Shown one piece after another: positions 48,270 through 61,734 of a DNA stretch of 64,000 nucleotides. Each line of letters starts with the position of its first letter. Position 1 is the stretch's first letter. Source of the stretch: Trichosphaerium sp. ATCC 40318 (Eukaryota; Discosea; Flabellinia; Trichosidae). The stretch spans positions 186,001 to 250,000 of the forward strand of contig JALMLS010000204.1 of NCBI GenBank assembly GCA_038496445.1, in the 5' to 3' direction. Both the position numbers and the translations under genes were made by a program. The notes under the pieces were generated by a model, which was not told the DNA's origin, searched no databases, and saw only the letters and a list, made by a program, of their open reading frames with translations.

Positions 48270-48968
48270 AGGTGTTTGCTTCTCGAATAATACAATTGTG
48301 CAACGAACCGTTAATTTCTTTTTTAGGCTAGCTTTAAACTATACTTGGCTAAGAACAAGCCAGAGGGTGTGCACCTAAAACTTAACGTATCACTGACAAA
48401 TTTCAAAAACTGGCGGTCTTTGTCAAGTCTTGGACTTTTTAACTTTTTATTTTATGTCACAAAAAACTCACAGTTATTCGTTTTCTCAACTTTTTGTTAA
48501 ATGGTTGACAATAGACTCAACAATATACACCACTATTAAACGCACTTATCTGCCATTACTAGAAGCATTCGTGTTATTCAATTCAGTTCGGTTTTGTCTT
48601 TAACAACACGTGTTTTACACCCTTGCCATTTTTGTGCACAACAACATATGTCGCTTCACTATGCCGGCACGAGAGCTCTCCACACTCTGAACAGAGTTCG
48701 TTTTTATGTTTCACATCACAGTGGTTCGACATAACGACAGATCACCTCAGAAGCGTTGCAACCAACTTAACTGCAGCGGAACATTCGGTGGGTGTTTTCC
48801 CGTGGAACAAATAGTGTTCCCAAACCATTTCGAATGATGAGCACTCGAGGCATCACCAGCACTTTTGGCGAAAATTGTCGCTAGTCGTTAAGTTCGTAAA
48901 TGATTCCACTGATTTCTCCACTTGGTACTGTAATAGCTAATTTTCAAACACACAACAGCTATAACAAC
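48270..48968. promoter_or_regulatory. Divergent intergenic region (F-box/LRR and GST)
   Basis: Nearly 700 nt without a supported gene. A CACGTG lies near 48607. The frame upstream of the GST ATG stays open to an ATG at 48900. Confidence 0.4.
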
Positions 48969-50008
48969 ATGTCTCTACAACTATACTCAGCAGCAACACC
49001 AAACGGACACAAGATCCATATTTTGCTTGAAGAACTAGGCGTTAAATACACACCAAATACAATAAACATACGCGTAGGCGGTACGCATGCTACCAATGAA
49101 ACTATGAATAATACTAATTAATCCGTATTAGAACAGTTGTCACCTGATTTCATCCGCATTAACCCTAACAACCGTATTCCAGCGCTTGTAGATGAAGAAG
49201 GTAAGTGTCATAAAAAAACCACTCACGAAGCTTAACGTCTCGTTAACGATTCGCCTCTTTAGTCAAAGGAAAAGACGGTAAACCACTAAGATTGTTCGAA
49301 AGCGGTTCAATCATGGTCTACCTTGCAGACAAATACGGAAAATTCTTGCCACCAACAACAGACCCTGTAGCTCGCGCTGAAACACTCAACTGTACGCCCT
49401 TGTGGTTCTACCGTACTTGAAGATGAACAACGCAGCTTATCTAATGACTAGGGGTCATGTGGCAAATGGGTGGTTTAGGACCAATGTTCGGACAACTCGG
49501 TCATTTCTCAAATGACAAGAGAAAGGCTGATAATCCTTACTCCTTCAATCGCTATAAGAATGAATCTCTTCGTCTCTTAAATATCTTAGAGTTTCATCTT
49601 GAGAAGCGTGAGTATCTAGCTGCTGGAACTTATACCATTGCTGATATGGCAGTGTACGTGACATTGATTTTTCTTTGTACAAGTCAAGTTATTGACTTTG
49701 TTCGTTTTTTTTGCTTATCAGCTTCTTACTCTTTTCTCTTTCTTAGTTATCCTTGGGTTCGTATTTTCATTAAGAGACTTGGAGATGAAGTAGACTTGAA
49801 AAATGTTAAGGCTTGGGTTGCTCGTATTGATGCACGTCCAGCTTCAACGAAGGGAATCGATACTGTTTGTAAGATAGATAATTTACCTGACGCCAAAAAA
49901 TTTGGTACATTTAAACAACCTGAAGGATGGTCTGAAGTTGATATTTACGATGTTCCTACACAACAAGGAATACTACGTGATGCATACACAAAGATCAACA
50001 AAGACTAG
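48969..50008 (+). CDS. Glutathione S-transferase, YfcG/Ure2p-like (nu class)
   Basis: The start at 48969 gives MSLQLYSAATPNGHKIHILL, the thioredoxin-fold beginning of this class. INPNNRIPALVDEE carries the cis-Pro, and LFESGSIMVYLADKYG the glutathione-binding ES pair. WVMWQMGGLGPMFGQLGHF and the C-terminal helical domain AAGTYTIADMAV are strongly YfcG-like. About four introns of 46-80 nt. An in-frame ATG at 48900 could add 23 N-terminal residues, possibly targeting. The family conjugates or reduces disulfides with glutathione. AATAAA follows at 50034. Confidence 0.9.
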
Positions 50009-50966
50009 AAATGTAAAAAAAACCCACACTTTCAATAAAAGTTTCACACTCTCACTCAACTTGAGGCTCTTTCTAAATATAACTTAGCCTTCGCTTAGTG
50101 TTATTGATTATTGTCCTAAGGAACACTGATATTTCGAGCATTCTTTTGTACTACGTCTTGAAGGTTGTAGTGTTTCTTTTTTGGGCCATTTTGGTATTAC
50201 CATTCCGCGCCAACAACATAGTCCGAGCAACATTGGTTAACTGGCGTTTCCGGGACGAATTTGCTTAAATTTACACAGACTTTTCAACATCTTCAAGTTC
50301 ACTTCAAACCCAAACAACAAACCTCAGTTAAAACTACGTGTTTTCATTTACGGAATTAACAAGTGACAAAATAAATGCTCAATCTCATAAGAGCACTTCC
50401 GCTTGACTTAAACAAACCATCAATTCATTCTGCTCATACAAGTAACACACTTCCATAAATCTCTTCGTGTTGGTTACTGGTTGCTTCGCCTAAAATAAAA
50501 CCCCTCAATGGCTACAAAGATATTAAAGCAGCTACGGCGGAGTAACAGCAAGCATAGGCGATGTTCAAAGTGTATGCATAAAAATCCTTCAGGGTACACG
50601 ACGCTAATTTTATACAACATTTCATCGTAAATTTACACTTCCACGCTAAAAACAGCGTGTTTGAATCAAACGAACAAACTAACAAACTTGAACAAAAAAA
50701 AAAACCAAACAAAAATCACGTGATTTTTTTCTTTGTATGATACACGTGTTTGTTATCTCTTGTAGAAGAGTAATGTATTTTCGAAATTTCGTCAACAACA
50801 AATGAATTGTTCGCGTCTACATAAAAACGATTAAATTTTTTTTTTGTTTACTCGCGAATCAACTACACGAAGCTAACTACGCGTCTACGCGAGTAGATGG
50901 AAATATTGCTCAACATGTGGCCTTAAAAACCCAACAAACGCACAACATCTATTCAGACTCGCTATA
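50009..50966. other. Intergenic region, about 950 nt
   Basis: Nothing coding is supported. It contains two CACGTG sites near 50718 and 50743, about 225-250 nt upstream of the next ATG. Confidence 0.45.
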
Positions 50967-53386
50967 ATGGGTAGCGCAGGTACCAAAGAGACAATGTAGA
51001 TTCAATTTGGCTTATTTTCCCGATTATAGGAACAGGAAAAAGTTGTTTGGTTCTGCGTTACATTGGAGGACACTTCTACTCAAAGGTAGAGCCAACAATA
51101 GAAGACACATACAGCAAGCAAACAGAACACAGAGGTATACAAGTTATGGTAGAGATAATAGACACAGCAGGCCCGGTAAGTATAACAGATTATCATTATT
51201 ACGTCACGTCTCAATATTAAAGGAGACTTTCAGTGCAATGCGCGAGTTATACATGAAGTTCGGGCAGGGATTTATATTGGTCTTCTCTGTAACCTCTCGT
51301 CAGAGTTTAGAAGACTTGGAGCAAATTCAACGAGATATAAAGAAGAGGAAACCAAAAGACCAACAAAGCGCAGTATGTAGAAGAAAAACTTTCATCAAGT
51401 TATTCTAACAACTTCTCAGGTTCCTATGGTGTTAGTAGGCGCCAAATGCGACCTTGACAAGTCTCGTGAGGTTAGTTTCAGAGAAGGCCTTACACAAGCA
51501 TTGGAATGGGGTTGTCCTTATCTAGAGGTACGTGATTAACACTGTAGTGATAGTGGTTGTCTTATTTCTTGATGTAGATATCTGCTAAGCTGGATCTAAA
51601 CATAAATTCTGTGTTCCAAAGCTGTTTAGATCAGCTTTTCGCAAAGAACAAGATTAGGATGTCTAAAGATGAGAGCAGTTTTTATATTTACAAAAAACCG
51701 TGTTACTTAGAAATACCCGGTAAGTAAGAACCAAAAAACGTCAAAACGACAAAATGTCAATCTGTTTTGTGATTTTTTTTTTTGGTCTTCAAAATGCGAA
51801 GTTTGACATTCCTATCTAGGTCCACCACACCCTCCTAAGTTCAAATCTAAGTCGTCTCTACTCATAAAAGATGTAAATAAGGTCATACAACACTTAGAAG
51901 ACTTTCGTGTAAGCACTCTATTTTTAACAAAACTTTTCGCTAACCACGTGCTATCAACAGGTTTTTTCAGATTTCACGCTTGAAACAAAAGATTGCTCTC
52001 TTCCTCTACATAAAATTTTCTTGGCTAGAAGTAATCACTTATCAGAGTATGCTCAAAAACATGACTCAAAGGTACAAAACAAACATCACATTCAAATTGA
52101 CCTGTTTTGTTTTTTTTTTCGATTGAAAACTCACGACTTTGTTTAGAAAGTACAAGGACCTCATGACCTTGTTTTTGATTTAATGTCTTTCATTTACACT
52201 TCAATTTTACCTATAAATCCTGGCTCTGGTCATTCACTTAATCAAGGTTTGTTGCAGTAAAGGGCGTTTTGGAACTTTTCTTTAACAATTTTTTTTGTAG
52301 TGTTTAACGTAGCTGTGAGTCTGGGTATTGGAAATCTTGTACGAGCAGAGCTTGGGGCTGGATGTACTGGACGTTTAGACCCAATTCATAGAGTTCAAAT
52401 GTCATCACACTTTGAGCTTTATTTCAACTCCAAGACATTTAGTGACGTCAAATTCTATGTTGGTTCATCCAAGAAGCCTCTTTACGCCCACAGGTACACA
52501 TGCGGATCTATCAAACGAACAACAAAATAAGTTCAAGTCTGTTCTTAATTTAACAAGTTTGACTAAATATTTTTTCGAATAGGGTAATCCTGGCTTCTCG
52601 GTGTAATTACTTCAAAGCCATGTTCTCTCAGCCACTCAAAGAATCTCATTCATTTGATGTACATATTGGCGCTACAACACGCATTGTATTCTATCACCTA
52701 ATACGGTATCTCTACACTGATAAAATAGAATTTACAAAAAGCTTGGATAAGTTCGATCATCTTCAAGGATTACTTATGCTTGCTGGTCAGTACGGTATCC
52801 GAAGGCTTCAAAAAAGATGCGAGCAACGTATTACGAAGTATGTTAAGGTTGATAACGCCATAGAGCTACTATCCGTACGTCAAGAACGAAGAAAAAGATT
52901 AAAAGAACACAGGTCGCTTTAGTACCGCACCAACTTTTTCCCTTCTTCTGTTGCGCTTTGACAGGTCACTTATTTAATTTATTAGCTTGGCGAAGCAACT
53001 GTTAGTAAGTACCTTGTCTCTTACTGTACTTGGGTTCTTCAAAAAGAATTTTTGATACTCTCAAAGAGCTGTGATCTGTTAACATTATCACCTCGTCTGC
53101 GGAATAAAGCATTGGTATATTCCAAGTACCACGTGGCTGAAAAGCATCAGAGCAAGTGGGTACGTATAATTCATACGTTTCTAGTAAACTGTTGTTGTTT
53201 TCTTCAAAACACGAGACATCACGTGATATTTGACGCTAACTTGAATAGGCTTTGCTGAAACCAGAAATTTTGGGATCGATTTTTAGACATTTACCATTCT
53301 ACGCTTTAAAGAACGCTAGAAGTGTTTGCTCGTACTGGCATTACGCGTCTTATACAGTACGTTGTATGGTAATAAAGGCGTTGTAA
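50967..53386 (+). CDS. Ras-like GTPase-BTB-BTB-F-box protein (RhoBTB-like)
   Basis: The ATG at 50967 is followed after an intron by the P-loop GSAGTGKSCLVLR. Next come switch I (VEPTIEDTY), DTAGPETFSAM at G3, VLVGAKCDL at G4 and ISAK at G5. G3 has Pro where Gln61 is expected and G4 has Ala where Asn is expected, so GTP hydrolysis and guanine binding are probably altered, as in many RhoBTB proteins. Two BTB domains follow (the second: FELYFNSKTFSDVKFYVGSS, APYAHRVILASRCNYFKAMF-like), then a BACK-like helical part and an F-box-like end (LKPEILGSIFRHLPFYALKN). RhoBTB proteins recruit cullin-3. The effector loop is closer to Ras/Rap than to Rho. About 13 introns; the stop is TAA at 53384-53386. 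Confidence 0.82.
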
Positions 53387-53817
53387 CTAATGACAACTAT
53401 AGCACATGCCAAAAATGACAAGACTAAGACAGTTGTCGCTCGGTTGTAAAAACACTTACAGCAAAAGGTTCGAAAAACGATAAAAAAATTTGATATCTTA
53501 TTCATCATTGCTGTTGTATTAATATAGTTCAATAGAATCGACAGAAGGCAAATGTTATCTCAAAGCCTAGCTTAATAAAAAAAAAGAAATATCAGCATGT
53601 ATACTACCAGACCAACCATAAACACGCTTGTAACATAAAAAGAAATGTACAAAGTATAAAAAAAAAAAAAATCCAAACAAAATCAACTGTAAACTGTTTT
53701 CTCGATATATGATGATTTCTAGCTTTATATTTTTATATATTACATTTGACTTTTGTACATTTTGCTAAATGATTTTGATTACAGTTGTATTTTTTTCTAT
53801 GGAGGGGGAGTTGTAGT
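53387..53817. other. Intergenic region between convergent genes
   Basis: About 430 nt, strongly AT-rich with A and T tracts, no gene supported. Confidence 0.4.
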
Positions 53818-54998
53818 TTACATTGTTTTCGTTGATTTTGTAATTTTCCTTTTTTTCTGTTTTTGTTTTGTTGTATCTTTAACACTTCGTCGTCTTTTAC
53901 CGGTGCTTTTATTACCTCTGTAGAAGTGGTATAACCTCCATTGTTTACCAGGCTCTGAAGATTGCCATTGCTTTACTTTACATATCATAGGGTCCATTCT
54001 ATTCACAGAAGTGTAATGCGAATCAGAATAAGATCGGAATTGAAAACCGACCTGTGGTGGTCTTTTTGTACTTTTATTTACAAGGAGGAAGTACATCATA
54101 CCAGCTAAAATACAAGTAAGTAAACGATACATTAAAATAAGACTGATATTTTGGTGTTTTCAAAGAAAAAAAAAAACGTACCAAGATCGCCTAGGTTTTT
54201 AGGACTTGGGTGCGTACGCTTCAGGTACATGCCCCTGAATTCAGGGTGTCCGCATACTGTATTAAATAGTAATTCGTATGTGCTAGGCTTGAGTTTTTTT
54301 GATTTTCTTCCAGAAAGAAGGTCAGGCGCTATGTATTTGTTGTGGTTTTTAACGTTCTGTTTTAGCTTTTCTATCTTATCGCGGATTTTATCCAAACCGC
54401 TTAGTATCTGTTGTTCTTTTTGCTCGCACTCTTCCATTGAAACGCATTGCGTTGGATCAAAACTGCTTAAAACAGCTGGTTCTAGGTCGCTAGAAGAGCG
54501 CAATAGTTTTGGTTTTGGTTTTGGTTTTGAATGCGATGAGCGAGTGTCTATTGTTATCATTGGCTGTACGGACTTCACTGGCTTGCCGTTGAAAGTATGG
54601 CCAATGGTCAAAGGCGGTTGGGACGAATTTACGGCGGAGGAGTTTAAACGGACGCCAAAAGAAAAGCCAGCATCTTGTCTGCCATCACATGAGCGTGTGA
54701 GTGTAAAATCGGGTGTTGTAATTGATGTGTCTTCTATTGGAGAAAATAAAGCTGGGCGGCTTAGTAGCTTGGTATGTGGTTGTATTAGCTTTGAACGCGA
54801 GTTTGAGTTCGTTTGTACTCGTTTGCGTTGTGTATTATTAGTTGTTCGCATTGGCGTTATAGGAGGGCACATTTGATCTGGTGAACGCCATAGAGCCGCT
54901 TTTAGAGGTTGAACGCCAAAAAATGGGTCGTTTGTCTTTTCCATGCACTTTATCTTTACGACAGTACCAGTATGTAGGTTTGGAAACTGTTGCAACAT
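53818..54998 (-). CDS. Unknown basic, probably nuclear protein
   Basis: Two exons (about 54188-54998 and 53818-54106) join in frame across a short-T-rich intron. The N-terminal half is Ser/Pro/Thr-rich and probably disordered. A coiled-coil stretch (CEQKEQQILSGLDKIRDKIE) precedes a conserved-looking segment (PSTYELLFNTVCGHPEFRGM). The C-terminus is Lys/Arg-rich (GKRRRSVKDTTKQKQKKRK), consistent with a nuclear or nucleolar location. No domain is recognised. Confidence 0.65.
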
Positions 54999-55663
54999 TT
55001 ATTATGAGTTTTTAGTGGTGTTGCTGTACACCACGACTATATTGATGAGAATGCGTTGTTGTACTTGAAAAAACGTGAGATTCGCTTCACTGAACGTTTT
55101 GCAGGGTTGTCATTTTCGCACTGGCTATTCAGTGCTTCAGTACCAGCCGCCAACAACGCAACCCGCGCACAATTAGCGTAGTATCAATGTAACTAGAGGG
55201 TCTGCAGGCCATTGTAGGAAATCTGTAGTATTTGCGTTCCACTGCTATAACTGAATGCTGTACTTCCTAATTCCACTTTTGTTCGAACTACTACGCACAT
55301 ACAATACGTTATAGGTCACTTGTAGCCTTCCTATTCTTTTTTTAGCTTTTTTCGATAAAAAACTCAATAAGATAACCGAAAACCAACTGTCACTGCACTA
55401 CAATCACGTAAAGTGGCGTGTTATTGATAACAGGACATGGTGCGATCATTCTGAGTAAAATCAGAGTTTTATTTGTAGAATGATGACGTACGCGATCGTT
55501 GAAAGTTTCACCACGTGTTTGTGTATCATGACCATGCTGCCGTTGTCGACCAACCTTTTTGGGCTATATTACCAAGACTTTTGAATGGTCGTCACCTTTT
55601 TCACGATGAGTTTAAGGCGCCTTACTAGCATTGTACGGCTGCAAGTGCTACTTGGTTCTGCGC
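54999..55663. promoter_or_regulatory. Divergent intergenic region
   Basis: About 665 nt between divergent genes. A CACGTG lies near 55513. No gene is supported. Confidence 0.4.
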
Positions 55664-58600
55664 ATGGCAGAGCCTACAGAAGAGTTAAACTACGGGTTAC
55701 GTGATAAATGGTTATCTCTTATTGGAAACGACTTTACAAGAGTACCTGTACTTGTAGACCTTATTAATGTAAACCCAAATACAATTGAAGGGTTAACAAT
55801 CAGTTATTCTCAAATAACGTGCGTAGAAATAAAAAAAACGTGACAACAGTTCAAATTTACCAACAAGTGATAGTCGCTTAGAAAACTTGGAACCATTTTC
55901 ATGTCTGAAATACTTAACGCTTGATAACAACAAACTGAAAGCAGAAGTTAACTTCCCTTTTATGCCTTCTCTTGTAACTCTTTGGGTAAACAATAATGAG
56001 GTACTTATAATGAAAAAAACATCACGTGGAGTTGTACATTTCAAGTTGTTGAAACGGTTTTTTAAAGATTTACGATGTGGACAACTTCTTGAAGCAAGTG
56101 GTGAAAGCATTCCCTAATATGACTCACTTGAGTCTACTCGGTAATCCTTGCCGTCCAATAGCATCAACCAACATGAAGCAATACAAGTACAAATCTCTAA
56201 AACGTATGTACAGATGTAACAAATGTGCCTAGAACAAAAGTGATTAAAGCTATTCCAAAACTGGAGTACTTGGATGGCTTAAAAGTCACAAGTGATGAGA
56301 GAACAGAAGCGCTAAAGCCACCTTTAAAAAGGTCTGTTAGCGTAAACACAGCTATAATTAAGCCACCAATTGTGAACAAATACAGCTACTATGGCAAAAA
56401 TTCTGAAGGCAATAGATTTCTTCCAAATGTCGGTCTCGGTATGTGTGAGCACTTGTATTATATTAACTAATAAGTACTAAGGTGAGATTGGTGGTGAGTT
56501 TGAAAGAAAAAGATATACACCAGGACTTTGCGGAGAAGTACAAAACAAAATACACTTTGTGCAATTTTTTTTTTTTTGTTCAAAAACGTTGTAGGACGGG
56601 AAGCAAATACCAGTGGTTGGCATGGATGTAGATTCTCAAATAACTGATCTAGTTAGTAAAGTACTTGTTACACAGTATTATGTCAACACAAGCGACACAG
56701 CAACTGAACTCAGGTATGCTTTTTCTAGCAGCTTTTTAGGAAAATGTCCAAACTAGTTATTAAGGTTTGCTTTTCCTCTTTCTGAATGCGCTGCTGTGAA
56801 TGGTTTCACAGCAGAAATCAATGACAAAAGGGTGGTTGGAGTTGTGAAATCAAAAGAAGAAGCAGAAGAGGAATATGATGATTCAATAGCCGAGGGAAAA
56901 GGAGCTGTACTTCTAGAAGAGACAGGTATTTTTTATTACAAAAAAAAAGACATGCTCAGTATGCAGTAACATGACCTCATTTAGAACAACAAGACGTTTT
57001 TATGACATCTCTTGGGAATATACCGCCAAATGCCACAGTTACGATAAGTCTATCATACGTGACAGAGATGGAAATGTCGGGTACTTTTTTCCTCCGCCTC
57101 AAAGTAATCCGAACTCTTTGTTTAAGTCAAAGCTAAGATCCTCTTAAGGTAATGACTTGCGATTTGTTCTACCCACACAACTAACAAGCCAAAAGAGTAC
57201 ACTAGTTACAAATGAAGTAAAAGCGGGCAATGTAATAACACCGCAATTACATACATTTGTGTTCAACATTCATACTTTTTGTGATATTGTTGCTGTAAAC
57301 TCTCCAACTTATAACCTTGATGTGAACCTTTCACAAGATTTTGCTGTAGCAAAGATGACAAGTAAAGACCAACGTAACATTGAATCATTAAAGAAGGGAA
57401 TTGAATTCGTTCTACTGATTTCTCTAAGCACTCCACACAAGGTATGTTGTTGTACTGATCAGTATTAGTATAGTACTAAAACTAGTTTAACTTTTTGTCT
57501 GTTAAAGCCACGTGTTTGGTTTGAAGATGATGAATCACATAAAACAACAGCTGCTATGGTTTCTTTCTATCCAAAATTTGATACAAGAACTGTGGTACGT
57601 ATAGCATTCAACATAGTAAAAAACTAAACAACAAATCGCTATTCTCTTTTTTTTGTCAGTGGTTTATATAAATATTGTTAATTGACATAGGTTAATGAAC
57701 TTATCTTCGTTGTTGACTGTAGTGCATCTATGGGAGGTGACAGAATAAAACATGCTATAGATACACTACTGACGCTTCTAAAAAAAGTGGTAAGACAAGC
57801 ATACTACAAAATTAACAATACCATGTAACTCCTCTTCTCCAGCCAAGCACGTGCATGCTCAATATATGCGCTTTTGGATCGTAAGTTTACTACAATGCAT
57901 TCCTTAACTTGTTTTGTGGGTACTAACAATCTGTTAAGAGCGTACAAGTTGATGTTCGATACCAGTCGTACTTTTTCTTACAGTACAAAGAAAAAGGCAA
58001 TAAAATATGCTCGTGGTTTGAAAGCAGATATGGGTGGCACTGAGATTTTAGTTCCTTTATATGATATATTAAATAGAAAAGGACGCCCAGATATACCATG
58101 TCAGTTATTTATTCTTACAGACGGTGAAGTATCAAACACTAAAAAAGTAATTCAATGCATCAGGAAACACAAAGGTAGCAAGTTTTTTTTCCTTTTTCCT
58201 CACCATGGTTTAAAAGGTTCAACACGTGTTTTCACGTTTGGTATTGGTTCCAGTTGTTCTAGAGAACTAGTACGCGGTATGGCAAGAGCGGCAGGTGGTA
58301 AAGCAGAGTTTATTTCTAACACTCGAAACCTTAAAGAAAAAGTTGTTGCACATTTAGAGGTTAGTTTTTTTGGGATTCTTACTTACTTTTCCTTGTGGCT
58401 TGCTTTACTTTACTAAATATTAATTACTTTTTAGGCCGCGCTATCTCCAGCAATGATAAACGTAAGTATTTACATCCACTTCTTAAAGAGCTTACCCCGC
58501 TACTGGTTAGATAAACGTGGATTGGGGTGAGCTTTCGATTACACAACAAGCGCCTATGGTTATCTCGTCTTTATACAGTAATTCTCGTCTATTAGTATAT

Positions 58601-59060
58601 GCATTACTTCCAATGGCATCAACTGAAGACCTAAATACTATTATAACTCTTAATGGAAGTACAGTTGATGAGAAAAAAACAAGAACTGTAACATTTAAAA
58701 TACCAGTAACGAATACGCCTCATTTGAAAGGAAATCTTATTCACACACTGGCTGCAAAGTCATTGATAACTGAACTGCTTGAAGGTACCTCAACAACAAA
58801 CCACGAAAAACGACCCCTTTGCTAACACACGTGACTCAGCAGATGATTCTGGTGAGAATGATACATTAGCTTTAAATGATTTCCGATCTAGAGAAGAGTT
58901 CATTAAGAAGAGTGTAACTAATTTAGCACTCAAGTATAGCCTTATATCAAAGTTTACTAGTTTTGTGGCTAGTGGTATAGATCTACCAAAAGGAAAACAA
59001 AGGACAATGAGAAGAGCTAGAAAGAAGCGTGTGTATTCTGGCATGGACTACGAACTATAA
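55664..59060 (+). CDS. LRR-VIT-von Willebrand factor A protein
   Basis: The ATG at 55664 opens a small LRR region (YLTLDNNKLKAEVNFPFMPS, then LSLLGNPCRP and a cap IPKLEYLDGLKV), a pattern found in LRRC-type proteins. Splicing continues in frame into a VIT domain (AVNGFTAEINDKRVVGVVK, then EEEYDDSIAEGKGAVLLEE) and a vWA domain with an intact MIDAS (LIFVVDCSASMGG, later GGTEILVPL and LFILTDGEVS). The C-terminus is basic (KGKQRTMRRARKKRVYSG). VIT-vWA proteins include inter-alpha-trypsin inhibitor heavy chains, PARP4 and Dictyostelium proteins; without a signal peptide this one is probably cytosolic. The LRR fusion is unusual. About 15 introns. Confidence 0.82.
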
Positions 59061-59355
59061 AGTAACGAGGCTAGATAGACGGTTCTTGCCTAAGTTCAAA
59101 ATCTCAAAAAAAAGTTTAGTTCTTGTCAGCTAGTGTTTACCAAATCCTTGTCACGTGGACAAGCTGATTGTGATAACACCACATAAAAGGTAGTGACTAA
59201 AAAGTACTAGTTTGTAATCATGAGCCCACTATGGCAACTAGCTATTCCATGTAGGAAATTGATAAACAATAATATTGTAGAAAGAACAGCAGTTTTATTT
59301 TTTCATAATTTGAACATTGGCAATGTTTACTTGGTTCGTTTTTTTTTTGTTTAAT
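59061..59355. other. Short intergenic region between convergent genes
   Basis: 295 nt. A CACGTG lies near 59153. Nothing else. Confidence 0.4.
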
Positions 59356-61734
59356 TTATTGTACGTAGTTGGCAGTGCCAGCAGCCTTTTTAATCTTAGC
59401 CATGATGAGTTCTTCCATCATTTCATCTTGAACTTCAGGGTTCAAGTCAATGTGGAATGGCTAAAAAAGAACATCAGAAATAAAAGAAAAAAAAAATCAA
59501 ACTACGATGCTAACAAAACAAAAAAGAATACTACGTACAGCAAATAGGTCATGAACAGCGCCTTTGTGAGTGGACAACTTAGCTCTTTGCATTCTGTGGA
59601 TTTTGGAACCAACCCAGTTGACAAAAACAAATTTGATAGTTGTGGATTGATCTAGAACAGAAATAAGCTTTAAGTTCGCCAAAAAAAAAAAAGAAAAGAA
59701 TGATTTTGTCACATACCAACTTGTTCTGTCATACGAAGCAAGCAATAGCATACTTGGTCATCTTGTAATGCAGCTTTGAGACCTGCAAATCCATCCTCTA
59801 GTACATGGTATAAGCAACAAATATCATGACGTGATATGATCCAAACATACCTCCAGTAGCTCCAAGAACAAGTGTCTTCGATTTAGGAGCATCATAGGTA
59901 ACCAAACACCTGTATAAGTCAGTATATAGTCCAAGTCAATGTTGATAGTAAACATACCAGTCTGTGGCATCACCGTCATTACGTACTGCCTGTATGGCAG
60001 CTCTAATACCTTCTTCGTCTGGTAGAACAACTTCGACGTTTTCACGGTTGACAGCAGGCGCAACGAAACGCTTTTTCGGTTTGCTAGCTGGTTTTGGTGC
60101 TTCTGCTTGTTCTTGTGGTTCTTCACCTTCTTGTGGTTCCTCAGAAGCCTCTGTTTGTTGTACTTCAGCCTTTGGAGTCTTTGAAATACGTTCACTTGGG
60201 ATCTTATCGCAAAGTTAGGAACTAAAGACTTGAGTGATTGAAAATCACTTACTGTTGTTTCCAATACGTTACACTTTTGTCCTGATGCAAAACCAATTAG
60301 GTTCTCAAGGATCTCATCAGAAACTTCCTCAAGGTGCTCTGCAGAGAGATCGACGTGGAACGGGTGGAATGTTTTCTTTACTCCACCACTATGTGTACCT
60401 AACGACGAATAAGCAAAAGAAAGCAGGAATAGCGAAGAAATGGACAAAAAAAAAGAATGACGGAAAACTCATTCTACAAAAACAAATAAAATGCTACTGT
60501 ACCTAGTCTAGCACGCTTCATTACTGCTACTTTACCAGGAACCCATCTTATAAAGCAAAATTTTTTGGTAACAGACATGTCAATCTGTTCAGTCTTTGAA
60601 ACAAAACCATAACCAACACGGTCCTCTTGAAGCATACCCTTTAATTCTTCAACACCACCTGAGCCAGAACCAGCAAGTACAACATGATTAGACTTTGAGT
60701 CCTCATAAGTGGCAAGACACCTTGTAAAAGAGACATTAGTAAAACAACTAGCGCTAAACCACAAAAAAAAAAGAAGAAAAAAATGTCAGTACCAGTTTGT
60801 CTCGTCGTTTGATCGTACAGAGGCGATGGCTTCTTTAATTGCATCCTCATCAAATGTAAGCTCACCTTGAGCCTTACCACGGCCTGTTTTACCGCGTGTG
60901 GCTTGAGAAAGGAAGTTAGAAAATTGATATTTACTCACAATGTATTGATTTTTTTGATAACGATTTTGCGGTTTGAGTCTATAAAACGCCTTCTTGCGCA
61001 TGATAAATAGCGTTGCGAAGGTTTTGTAGTTTAGATTTTGCAAAAATAAAAATAACGATCAAGTGATAAGTGTTCATCACGTACAAACGCCACCAGCAAC
61101 CCTGTTTGATGCTTGTGAAGATAAGTTTTTAACCTGCAAGAGAAATAAGTCCACACAAATTGTGACACAACGCCGTTCAACATACACCACCTGCGTCTAG
61201 AACGCGAGATCCTGAGCCACTGGTATCCATAACTTTGGTTGTAATGACTTCTTGCGTTAGCTCATCATCAGTATTCGCTGTAAGCTCAACATGGGTTTGC
61301 TTGGTAGTGTTTTAGAAGCGAAATGATGTCATTATTGTGAATACGTACGCCGATAAACTTTTTGATACCACCAAGGTGCACGCTGATACGAGCCTTCTGC
61401 ATAAATCGTACTTTCGTACCAACCCAGTTTATGAAAACAAACTTCACAGTGACGCTGTTGTCAATTGTATCATTTTGACGCAAGAGAGCGAACCCAACAA
61501 CCTCATCAGTTAACGACTCCTTCAACTCCGCCAAACCGCCTTCTCCTTGGCCCAAAAGTTTGAATTTCTGAGCGTCTTTTCCAGAAGGTGCAGCGTAAGT
61601 GATACAAGCCCTGTTACAGTGAGAAAAAGCAGTCTGCAACTTTTTTTGTACCAATCAACATCGTTGGAGTCGTTACGAACGGCAGCGAGCGCTTGTTGAC
61701 AATCTTCCTCGTCTATCCATTTTAGTTCTGCCAT
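59356..61734 (-). CDS. Coactosin-like protein with three ADF-H domains
   Basis: From the ATG at 61734 (MAELKWIDEEDCQQALAAV) three consecutive ADF-homology domains can be read. Each has a coactosin-type core: VKFVFINWVGTKVRFMQKAR, then KKFCFIRWVPGKVAVMKRAR, then IKFVFVNWVGSKIHRMQRAK. Linkers are in frame, Gly/Ser- or Glu/Pro/Lys-rich (61050-61270 and 60060-60200). The end KKAAGTANYVQ matches the usual coactosin C-terminus. Coactosin binds F-actin and opposes capping. A typical coactosin has one ADF-H domain, so a triple version could crosslink filaments. No start ATG is required for domains two or three, but a stop lies close to the first linker if one intron (about 61130-61195) is spliced differently, so separate genes are not excluded. 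Confidence 0.72.

Noticed and set aside
54151-54876. 241-residue plus-strand ORF
   Set aside because: Antisense to the basic nuclear-type protein; it lacks any domain and the minus strand has the better splice signals and Lys-rich tail.
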